DNA of 64,000 nucleotides, taken from contig NZ_CP021425.1 in the NCBI RefSeq assembly GCF_002162375.1, positions 5,506,501 to 5,570,500 on the forward strand, read 5' to 3'. Position numbers and translations under genes: made by a program. This document shows positions 6,973-14,512 of the stretch, piece by piece; position 1 is the first letter of the stretch, and each line of letters starts with the position of its first letter. The stretch comes from Oleiphilus messinensis. GTDB lineage: Bacteria > Pseudomonadota > Gammaproteobacteria > Pseudomonadales > Oleiphilaceae. The notes beneath the pieces were generated by a model. The model was not told the DNA's origin and did not search any database. It was given only the letters and a program-made list of their open reading frames with translations.

Positions 6973-7986
6973 TCACACCGAAAAGACCACTGGTCCGAAA
7001 GCACGACCATCCAGATAAAAATACGCCGCATAGTGACCTGAACCCAGAGCGAACGTAGCCTGTTGCCGGGCATCAATCGCAAAAAACCCGGTAATGGCTT
7101 GGCCATCAACTGCACCACTTGGATTGTTTGATTGATATATGGGAATCTGCATATCCAGCTGCAAAGGCGTGATCTCCCCTTGTTTCAAAATGACCAATGT
7201 CAACGGAACCCCTGCGACTTGTTGATGCTCTGCGCCTTGATCCCGCAGTTTAACCGGGCTATCAGGTCGGTAGAATGCTTTCATTTTTACCCGGAAAGCA
7301 CCACGAAAAACAAGCAAGCCCGGGTTGTTTGACGGATTATCCATCGAGAATACCAATCGATCCTGCGGCCCCAAATTCGGAGTTTGACTCTGGTCCAGAT
7401 AAGATGGTAGCCCGGGTGCATCTGCGGGGAGCGGATGGGCTCCGGCCTGCCGGGCTGTGTCAGTCTCAGTTTCAACGGGAGGGGCGGAAACCGACAGATT
7501 AACCGTATTTGATGGCCAGTCGAAATATAGAATATTGACAGCCCAGGCACGGTTGTCCGAAAACGGTAGCCTGGCATTCATATCTATTTCAGCAAGTTGC
7601 ACCCCTATGCCCGCTAACGAATCCGGGTCAGGTCTGGGCTCAGGGCTTTCAGGGTAACGGCCACCCCGGCTCTCCAGTTCTTTTTCCGACTTGAGGGCGC
7701 TGACGAAATACACCTCGCCAGTGCTTAAATCTGTAGCGGCCAGGATACAGTTATCACGCAACGGATAGCGCCAATCCCGCTCACCATCAAACCGTGTAGC
7801 AAGCACCAATGGCGCCTTTTCCTGAGCCAGAATATCAACCACTGCAGGGGCATTCACCGCGATACCAATAAAATCCAAATCCAACAGTGAGAGTTCCCGT
7901 GCCGTCAGAACATCGTCGGTCAGATTAAAAAATTCCCGATCACTCAAATCAAGTACCTGTGTGAGTACATCGTTGACGGTTGCCAT
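6973..7986 (-). CDS. Uncharacterised protein downstream of the island 1 effector; candidate immunity
   Basis: 337 residues, ATG with AGGA seven bases upstream. No signal peptide, membrane helix or motif that I recognise. The sequence has beta-rich segments and a Pro-rich spacer around residue 105-120 (YPESPEPRPDPDS) and 170-200. It follows the metzincin-like effector by 107 bases on the same strand and is the last gene of vgrG island 1. By position it could be the immunity protein or a delivery partner of that effector; the sequence alone does not show which. Its C-terminus is close to the promoter of the Csr-type RNA. Confidence 0.7.
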   Translation of the reverse strand: MATVNDVLTQVLDLSDREFFNLTDDVLTARELSLLDLDFIGIAVNAPAVVDILAQEKAPLVLATRFDGERDWRYPLRDNCILAATDLSTGEVYFVSALKSEKELESRGGRYPESPEPRPDPDSLAGIGVQLAEIDMNARLPFSDNRAWAVNILYFDWPSNTVNLSVSAPPVETETDTARQAGAHPLPADAPGLPSYLDQSQTPNLGPQDRLVFSMDNPSNNPGLLVFRGAFRVKMKAFYRPDSPVKLRDQGAEHQQVAGVPLTLVILKQGEITPLQLDMQIPIYQSNNPSGAVDGQAITGFFAIDARQQATFALGSGHYAAYFYLDGRAFGPVVFSV

Positions 7987-8093
7987 AATACTGTCCTAAT
8001 TTACTGAATTCAGAGGGTGTCGCACTGATTCACAGTGCGACGCCAATATCGGGTTAGTTGCGCCTGATACATAGAAAAATAAGACCCATTGCG

Positions 8094-10001
8094 TTAGAAA
8101 GAGTCCATTTTTTGCAGTTGCAAATACGATTTACACACGACACAGAACGAATGACTACAAGCTGATGAGTATCGATGGTACATGATGCAATCACCATCAG
8201 AGGGGCTGGGCGTTTTCTCGCTTGCATCCTGCCAATTAACTGCCCCGGGAGCGACAGTTGCGCCATGTCGGCAATGGGAGCCAGAACCACCATGACCAAC
8301 GTATTGCAAGGGGTGCGCTTTTAATGAAGACGGCTCCTTGCTGGGTTTGGGGGTCTGATTGAACTTGTGTCCAAATTCATGGGCCGCAGTATCATTGAAA
8401 TCTGCCTCACTGCCTTGAGCGCCCGCAGCTGCTGCTGGACGATATACCGCCACGATACCGGAACTTGTTGCCCAACCCAGAAATGACGCTGCGGTTTCAA
8501 CCTGCAAACGAACATACACGGGATCTGCCACCGTGGGTGTGGGGGCGTCCGCGGGTAACTTGATTTTGACTTGCAGCGTGCTGGTTCGGGATGAATCGAT
8601 CTCGATATGATCATCCGTGATATTCCCTTCTTTACTCCATGGGGTTTCTGCTTTGGACCACTCTCCGGCACTCACCAGCTTGGCCCCGGCCTTGATTGGG
8701 GGTTTACATACGATCGAACCGCCATTTCCTTTGGCTATGGTGATTGTCTGATTCGCAGAAGTCAGTTTGTAAACCTTTAACTGGGAACGCCCCTGGGGAT
8801 CACATTGATACTCGCAGGCAATCAGGTTCTCCTTGACCGGATGATCTGCCTCGGTGGTCATCTTCAGTTTTGCGTTCGTTCTGAATTCAGCGATGTTGCT
8901 GCTGTCGCCGACGTTGGCGACCGTTTTGTCCGCGCCACCGGAAGATAACATATACTCTTTGTAAAAGGTTCGATCTTTCAGGTCGGCGGGAAAATCATCT
9001 CGCGTAAATTTTTTAGTATTTACTTTCACCATCTCGGCAAAAACTTCAGCAAATGCGCTTTCCGCTTTAGTTGGTTGAGGTGCATTGTAGCCGTCGGCAT
9101 GGGTTAGCTGGTACCAGAATTTTCTCCACACGACATATTTGGCCGATGTTTTGAGCGGTTGAGCCCCATCCGCTCCCGCTGTGCCATCCTTCAGCTTGCA
9201 ACTGATTTCGAACTGGTCCCCGGCGAACTCCGAAACATAAAAACTCACTTCTGATGTCCAGCCTTTAGCATCAGTCGTAACTGTTTTGGTTGTTGCCCCT
9301 CCGGCACTGCCAAATCCCTCTTTTTGACTGCCACTCAAATCGGCACCATCCCAGCAGGCAGGCTCGGAACCGCCAGCATCTTTTCGATTGACACCATCGG
9401 TGCGGGCGAAGGAAAACACCACTGAAACACCGGACAACTTGTCTGTTTTGCCATCCTTCTGTTTCACTCTTGCTCTGAAACGAATAATCCGGCCATACTC
9501 AGGGTGTCTTTTGTCTTGCCCTTCCAGATCCTGACTCAGATTGATGTACTGCTTGTAGTTGCTGGCGTCTTTATCCGTGCGGCTGACATTGGCTTTGAAA
9601 ATTGACGTTTCGCTGGTATCCATGCCCGGACCTTTAACAAACTTGTCCTGACTCTGTTTAACGCCTTCTACTAATTCAATCAACTCGTACTCGACTTCAG
9701 GTTCCTTCTGCGGCTTCTTGTCATCCTTGTCGTCTTTCTCATCCGTTCCGGAATCACTGCCACCACTGCCGCCTTTTTTCTCGGCATTGGGGTCTACCTT
9801 GGCGTCATTAATATCAACTTTGGCTTTATCGGGAGCTTTAGCCGAAATACCGCCAGCCTTGTCTGTGCTACCACTGGCCTCTTCGATCTCCTCAGGCTCT
9901 TTAACCGTCAGGGCAGACGCTTCTTCGGTATCTTTTTTCTGGGTTTCACGTGGCCCGATCAGCGGTAACCCAAAACCTGCGCCATCCCCTAAACTCGTCA
10001 T
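8094..10001 (-). CDS. Predicted T6SS effector with metzincin-like zinc protease C-terminus
   Basis: 635 residues, ATG with GAGGAG eight bases upstream. Residues 1-110 are low-complexity and strongly charged (Glu/Lys/Asp). A beta-rich middle follows (about 115-500). The C-terminus has HEFGH (541-545), a zinc-protease HExxH motif, then GSHCRHG (~573-580), D-C-I-M-Y-H (~604-609) and F-C-V-V-C (619-623). The order HExxH, HC, C-x-M, CxxC recalls archaemetzincin-type metallopeptidases, where the Met lies in a Met-turn and the cysteines bind a second zinc. The spacing after HExxH is longer than in the classical motif, so the fold assignment is inference. It sits in the vgrG-PAAR island where effectors are encoded and has no secretion signal, as expected for a T6SS cargo. 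Confidence 0.75.
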   Translation of the reverse strand: MTSLGDGAGFGLPLIGPRETQKKDTEEASALTVKEPEEIEEASGSTDKAGGISAKAPDKAKVDINDAKVDPNAEKKGGSGGSDSGTDEKDDKDDKKPQKEPEVEYELIELVEGVKQSQDKFVKGPGMDTSETSIFKANVSRTDKDASNYKQYINLSQDLEGQDKRHPEYGRIIRFRARVKQKDGKTDKLSGVSVVFSFARTDGVNRKDAGGSEPACWDGADLSGSQKEGFGSAGGATTKTVTTDAKGWTSEVSFYVSEFAGDQFEISCKLKDGTAGADGAQPLKTSAKYVVWRKFWYQLTHADGYNAPQPTKAESAFAEVFAEMVKVNTKKFTRDDFPADLKDRTFYKEYMLSSGGADKTVANVGDSSNIAEFRTNAKLKMTTEADHPVKENLIACEYQCDPQGRSQLKVYKLTSANQTITIAKGNGGSIVCKPPIKAGAKLVSAGEWSKAETPWSKEGNITDDHIEIDSSRTSTLQVKIKLPADAPTPTVADPVYVRLQVETAASFLGWATSSGIVAVYRPAAAAGAQGSEADFNDTAAHEFGHKFNQTPKPSKEPSSLKAHPLQYVGHGGSGSHCRHGATVAPGAVNWQDASEKTPSPSDGDCIMYHRYSSACSHSFCVVCKSYLQLQKMDSF

Positions 10002-10154
10002 TCGTCTAACTCCTCAGTCGTGAATCCAGCGGTACTTAATCCATACCCGTATTTACATTTACATACCGGCATTGATTTACCGGAATCACCTTTGATGCTA
10101 CCGGTGTAATCCGACAGTCAAAGCATTGTGTTCAGTGCCATGTTTCGCGGCAAA

Positions 10155-11240
10155 TCATGAAGCAGCTTTGACCGCAAGACGTTGTTCAATTTTTTGTTGA
10201 TTTGGCCAGGGCAAGAGCTCATCACCTTCCAGTTCCAGCCACTTTTCATCTATCGATTCGTCATCGAGGGTCAGGCCATATTCCGTGAGATCGATTCCGG
10301 CAATCCGGGCAACGCTTTGCCCGGCAATTCGCGCAAGCGCGGGTTCTTGCATTTTCTTTAACACCCAAGGCAACAATGACCGTTCCCGCATCGCCCCAAT
10401 TGCTATCAGCGTATATCGTTCATGACTTTCAGTCTGCTGTAACTCTGCAATCCAGCTTTTTGCCTCTTGACTTTCCAACCCCTGAAAGCTGAGCAGTACC
10501 GCTTCTTCCCGGACGGCTCCCGAGGTCATAACCCAGTGCTTGAAAAGTGGCAATACCGTTGTATCCCCGATCAACAAACGTGCGCGGTGAACCACGTAGT
10601 CAGGCTCCTCCCGGGTTTCAAGTGCCAGCTTACGCAACTCCGGCACTAACGACAGATCCCGATAAGCCACCACATATTCCAGAAGCGTCTTCAAGGCTTC
10701 GACATGCGCCTCGTAGCACCCTTGCAGCCCCCGTTGTTTCAACTGCGTAACAGTTACCGGATCCAGTGGTACTTGAACCTCTCGCAAGCTAATCAAGCGA
10801 CAGACCGCAAAGGTCACTAACTCCGGCCGGGAAGACTGACAAAAGCGTTGGAACCAAGCCCCCGCTTCGCGTTCGGGAATCCAGCAAAAAGCATCGACTA
10901 TTGCTGTAAACAGCGCCGAATCCTGTAATGCCCCCTCAATTAAATCTCGAAGCAATTCACGGTTTTGCATTAACGCCAACAACGCAACAACAAACACCTC
11001 CCCCGGCTCATGGTTTTCCAACAAAGCCTGGGCAACCTCCCAGCCCTTGCTCCGGGCCCCCAGGAGACCATCCAGATGAGCGTCAATGCGAGCCTTGAGG
11101 CGCCCCATAAACCGAACGTCCGGCTCGATCGCTGCGCGTTGCTCATGCCACTGCAGATACAACATGGCGGCTTCTTCAGCATGGGTCTCCAATACAAGGG
11201 GAATTACTTTCTGTTGCGGGGGAATCAGCTGCACTGCCAC
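10155..11240 (-). CDS. TIGR02270-type HEAT-like repeat protein, T6SS island 1
   Basis: 361 residues, GTG start with GAGG seven bases upstream. It matches the TIGR02270-type family found next to vgrG/PAAR genes: AMLYLQWHEQR near the N-terminus, helical HEAT-like repeats, and the C-terminal block LIAIGAMRERSLLPWVLKKM followed by ARIAGQS. The same block is present in the paralogue at 17.3 kb (LIAIGALREQALLPWVIRKM). The biochemical role is unknown; the constant position beside a DUF4150 PAAR protein suggests an adaptor or chaperone for loading the spike. It is 86 bases downstream of the PAAR gene. Confidence 0.8.
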   Translation of the reverse strand: MAVQLIPPQQKVIPLVLETHAEEAAMLYLQWHEQRAAIEPDVRFMGRLKARIDAHLDGLLGARSKGWEVAQALLENHEPGEVFVVALLALMQNRELLRDLIEGALQDSALFTAIVDAFCWIPEREAGAWFQRFCQSSRPELVTFAVCRLISLREVQVPLDPVTVTQLKQRGLQGCYEAHVEALKTLLEYVVAYRDLSLVPELRKLALETREEPDYVVHRARLLIGDTTVLPLFKHWVMTSGAVREEAVLLSFQGLESQEAKSWIAELQQTESHERYTLIAIGAMRERSLLPWVLKKMQEPALARIAGQSVARIAGIDLTEYGLTLDDESIDEKWLELEGDELLPWPNQQKIEQRLAVKAAS

Positions 11241-11326
11241 GACAGCACCTCGTCTATCTGCATTCGCTCCCCCTGGACCGGGGAAACGAATATCTGAACT
11301 ATGAAATCGATAACCCTACACCGGGG

Positions 11327-11707
11327 TTACCCCATAATATTTTTTTTGTTTTGAAATAGCGGGTCCAACATGCGGCACGCATTTTTACCCTCCATTTTCA
11401 CATCAAAAGAATACATCATAAACTCGGCCTCACTTTTGAACGTGCTGCTCACCACACCACCTGCAGTGCCGGGTTCATCACCTGTTGTCATGGCATATTT
11501 CGAACCTTTAAACATTGCCATCTGACCATCCACCTTTACTTTGGTGGTGCCCTGAACCGTGTTGGATGACATCCCGATGTTAGGGTAAGGTATCGGTATC
11601 GGCCCACCCGGAGACGGGGTTTTACAAACATCCGGAAAGACAATACTGATGCCCATACTGCCCTTGTGTACAATTCCCCGAAAATTTGCGGTTACGGTTG
11701 CTGGCAT
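11327..11707 (-). CDS. PAAR-like spike tip protein (DUF4150), island 1
   Basis: 126 residues, ATG with GAGGG seven bases upstream. It contains the DUF4150 signature VFPDVCKTPSPGGPIPIPYPN, then KVKVDGQMAMFKGS, D-E-P-G-T-A-G-G-V-V and DVKMEGKNACRMLDP. Proteins of this type fold as a PAAR cone that caps VgrG and sharpens the spike. There is no C-terminal toxin extension, so cargo must be attached through adaptors. It lies between the thiolase-fold gene and the TIGR02270-type gene and is ~60% identical by eye to the PAAR protein of island 2. Confidence 0.9.
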   Translation of the reverse strand: MPATVTANFRGIVHKGSMGISIVFPDVCKTPSPGGPIPIPYPNIGMSSNTVQGTTKVKVDGQMAMFKGSKYAMTTGDEPGTAGGVVSSTFKSEAEFMMYSFDVKMEGKNACRMLDPLFQNKKNIMG

Positions 11708-11742
11708 AGTGCTACCCTCGTTGTTCCTTGCACATCTAGTCG

Positions 11743-11787
11743 TGCATTAATTTTTCATGCATTAATTTTTCGTGCACTAATCTTCAA
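11743..11787. repeat. 15-bp tandem repeat, about three copies
   Basis: Units beginning TGCATTAATTTTTC at 11743 and 11758 and a degenerate third at 11773. It fills the junction between the thiolase-fold gene stop and the PAAR start. Confidence 0.75.
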
Positions 11788-12875
11788 TTCGTTCCGGCGC
11801 TCATATCGCCTTCCAGGCCGGTGTGCTTTGTTGCGAAGGTCATCACAGCAGCACCACGGGGCTCGAAATCGGACGAAGCCCATAACAGTGCCGGCCCCTG
11901 GATAAACCCTTTGGCCATTCCGATCGAGGTATGCGCTAACAACGTCGGAACGGTCGCCGCCCCGAGATCTCCACAACACTCTGCGGGATGCTCAACAACG
12001 AGATCCTCCGCCAGTTGGGGCACAACCCGAATACAGCTCGCACCCCACTCCTTACTGTGCGCCCCTTCACCATTGAGACTACACACCACGGTCTGAATTC
12101 GCTGTTTTAGCGCAGCATTATCGAGGGCCTGAGTGATTGCCTCGGTTAAGCCTTGCCCTTCACAGGTGGCATCGGAATAGTAATGTCCGGGTTCACTACC
12201 AACGCCTGGAGCAGCAACTTGAACCTTGCCATTTTCATCCGCTTCAAGAATCACAAATGCAGCCCCCTCTCCGGGAATAAAGCCGTCAGCGGAATTCGCC
12301 AGCATCAAACGCTTCTGGTGATCCAGAATACCAAGCAGTGTTGGGTCCAGATAAGAATCAACGCCACCCACAATCACGCTTTGAGCTTGGCCTTGCTGCA
12401 AACACTCACAAGCTGAGGCCAGAGCGAACATTCCACCGGCGCGCCCCAAGCTGAAGATGCGACTCTGCACCAGATCAAGCGTGTCGCCGCTTATCAGCGA
12501 CAACTCCTTCAAGAAAGGCTCAAGTGCAGGATAATCCCGGCCAGGGCGTTTCTCAGGCAAGGCCAAAAATAACGGAACCGGGGCATTGAGGTTACCGGCA
12601 CTTAAACACTCTGAAAGCGCTCCGACGGCCAGTTGCATCATTCGCTGGTAGCGGGCATCCGGTTTACTCAGAGAAAGCCCCGTCCAGGTGGGTAATCCAT
12701 CATCCGGCACCAATGCCATTTTGATAGCAACATTCTGGGGATTAACATAATCCGTTTCCGCGTACTGACTAATGCCCGCTCGAATTGCGGAAGAGCTGGC
12801 CATTGCCCCCAATCCAGCGGGATTCAACATGCCTACACCTTTGATACTGAAACTCGTGCTATCGTGACTTGTCAT
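11784..12875 (-). CDS. Thiolase-fold (beta-ketoacyl synthase-like) T6SS island protein, catalytic residues apparently lost
   Basis: 363 residues. Its ATG overlaps the DUF2169 stop by four bases (ATGA), so the two are translationally coupled. The fold is recognisable from VIVGGVDSYLDPTLL, DGFIPGEGAAFVILE and CGDLGAATVP, which correspond to beta-ketoacyl synthase core segments. Aligning on GGVD, the position of the nucleophilic Cys falls in GRAGG, and the His-Gly-Thr segment reads CSLNGEG, so the usual Cys-His-His set is missing. The gene order vgrG, DUF3540, DUF2169, thiolase-like, PAAR matches the P. aeruginosa vgrG1b island. A structural or scaffolding role in effector loading is inferred. 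Confidence 0.82.
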   Translation of the reverse strand: MTSHDSTSFSIKGVGMLNPAGLGAMASSSAIRAGISQYAETDYVNPQNVAIKMALVPDDGLPTWTGLSLSKPDARYQRMMQLAVGALSECLSAGNLNAPVPLFLALPEKRPGRDYPALEPFLKELSLISGDTLDLVQSRIFSLGRAGGMFALASACECLQQGQAQSVIVGGVDSYLDPTLLGILDHQKRLMLANSADGFIPGEGAAFVILEADENGKVQVAAPGVGSEPGHYYSDATCEGQGLTEAITQALDNAALKQRIQTVVCSLNGEGAHSKEWGASCIRVVPQLAEDLVVEHPAECCGDLGAATVPTLLAHTSIGMAKGFIQGPALLWASSDFEPRGAAVMTFATKHTGLEGDMSAGTN

Positions 12876-13888
12876 GACCGATTAAAATCCACTGAGACCT
12901 GCGGCACCCGCAAGCTGTTACGTTCACAGGGAAACTGCGCTTTCCACAAAAGTTGAAACCGGTTTTCATCAGGCTCAATTGTGATTGCCTCGATCAGTAC
13001 CGGAAGACTTTGCGTCTTGAAATCAAACTGTACATTGACCGCCAACGGACAAATGGGAATATCAAATCGTACTTCGGCCTCCGGAGTCAGGTGAAACAAC
13101 TGCACCAGTTCCCCGCCTTGGATGCAGCCCGGAGGAAGCATCAAGCCTTCGGGGGCCACGGAAAAGAAACGCTCATCAAAATCCAGTGGTAAAAACGGGG
13201 CTCGATTGGTTTTCCAGTCATCATCATAGGTTCCCGCATAGTTGACCCGTGGCGCCCAGGTTGGCGCGATCGCCCCCAGCCCTACCGGCCTGGGACAATC
13301 TTTAATCGTACGAATCAACGCACCGGGGTCTTCTATGTTTGGCAGTGGCATGCCCTCCATTTCCCGCACCCCGCGACGCCCTGCAAACCCTTTCCCGGCG
13401 GGATTTTCTGCCAGAAAAACTGCCGACTCCGGACCGATCGGCTGGTCGGGATCAAAATGGTGAATGCCACCAAAACTATTGCCATAAGTAAGCGGCATCT
13501 GGGTAAACGGTTCTGCACGGCTCGGTATTCCCCCTTGCCACACGCGATCACCAAATACTCGAAGCCGTTGTACATGGTTCGCAATCGCAATGCCTGCATC
13601 AAGCTGGGTCGCTTGCTTGCCAGCTGGAGCGTGAACGTGGCCAAGCACTGTCACATCAACCCCGGGCCTGGGAGGGTACAAATCCGTCGACTTTAACAAA
13701 GTTGAAAAGCCGGGCTCCCCTTCATATTCATCCACCATTACCAATGGTTGCTGCTCACGACAGACGGTGACTTTCGGCGCGATTGAGAACGTGGCTTTGA
13801 CCATAACCAGCAAAATATCCCGCCCTGACTTGTCCTGCATGAACGTCATTTCTGATACGAACGGGGTATTGTTATTAAATTCAAACAC
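12872..13888 (-). CDS. DUF2169 family T6SS adaptor, island 1
   Basis: 338 residues, GTG start with AGGA nine bases upstream. It begins FEFNNNTPF and has the DUF2169 landmarks VMVKATFSI, STDLYPPRPGVDVTVLG, RVFGDRVW and GNSFGGIHH. DUF2169 proteins are encoded with vgrG and PAAR genes and are thought to be adaptors that help load cargo onto the tip. The gene follows the DUF6484/DUF3540-type gene by 56 bases and overlaps the thiolase-fold gene. The paralogue at 20.9 kb shares the same landmarks. Confidence 0.87.
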   Translation of the reverse strand: MFEFNNNTPFVSEMTFMQDKSGRDILLVMVKATFSIAPKVTVCREQQPLVMVDEYEGEPGFSTLLKSTDLYPPRPGVDVTVLGHVHAPAGKQATQLDAGIAIANHVQRLRVFGDRVWQGGIPSRAEPFTQMPLTYGNSFGGIHHFDPDQPIGPESAVFLAENPAGKGFAGRRGVREMEGMPLPNIEDPGALIRTIKDCPRPVGLGAIAPTWAPRVNYAGTYDDDWKTNRAPFLPLDFDERFFSVAPEGLMLPPGCIQGGELVQLFHLTPEAEVRFDIPICPLAVNVQFDFKTQSLPVLIEAITIEPDENRFQLLWKAQFPCERNSLRVPQVSVDFNRS

Positions 13889-13944
13889 GTGCTTGCTTCC
13901 TGACGTGGATATTCAGCCTACCGATATCAGCAGGGCTCGAAGGC

Positions 13945-14502
13945 CTAGTTCAGCTCTATCGAACCACCTTTGATTCGGTTTGCACCTGCGGCCCGGCTCA
14001 ATATGTGTTCACCTCGAATCACAATTTTGCCATTTTTCTTCAACGTAATACTCGATTTGCCACAACGTAAGGTCACTTCTTCTGCCGCGGAGAGTTCAAG
14101 TTTCTGGCCATTTACCAGAACCTCGGGCGAAACCGGGTCCGGAAACGAATCTACAGACTCTGGTTCATCTTTAGCGTCCACTGGAGCATCTGCGGAAAGA
14201 ACATCATCCAGCAATGAGCGAATAACGCCCATCACAATCGGCATATTCTGTCGGTTTTGCGCGAAAGATAACGCGATATCCTTACCGATATCAGCAGTAT
14301 CGAGCATGACGGTAGAGAGCGCTTCAACCGGGTGATGCTCAGTAGGGGCATTATAGGATACGACAGGATTCCCGGCATCACTGATCGCAACAACTTTACC
14401 GATAATCAGCATCCCCTGTTGCCCGACCGGTGACGAGTTGACATGCCTGGATGAGGTTGATTGCTTCACTTTGGTCACGGTATTCAACGTTTCGGCTTTC
14501 AT
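13945..14502 (-). CDS. DUF6484/DUF3540-type T6SS island protein, island 1
   Basis: 185 residues, ATG with AAGGA seven bases upstream. An OB-like N-terminal segment (IGKVVAISDAGNPVVSYN) is followed by a linker and a C-terminal beta-helix-like part (LELSAAEEVTLRCGKSSIT, IVIRGEHILSRAAGANRIKGG). The C-terminal pattern resembles the triangular beta-helix of VgrG, suggesting contact with the spike. It is directly downstream of vgrG (10 bases) and has a close paralogue at 22 kb. The exact family label is uncertain; the function is not established. Confidence 0.8.
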   Translation of the reverse strand: MKAETLNTVTKVKQSTSSRHVNSSPVGQQGMLIIGKVVAISDAGNPVVSYNAPTEHHPVEALSTVMLDTADIGKDIALSFAQNRQNMPIVMGVIRSLLDDVLSADAPVDAKDEPESVDSFPDPVSPEVLVNGQKLELSAAEEVTLRCGKSSITLKKNGKIVIRGEHILSRAAGANRIKGGSIELN

Positions 14503-14512
14503 GGCGCTGTCC

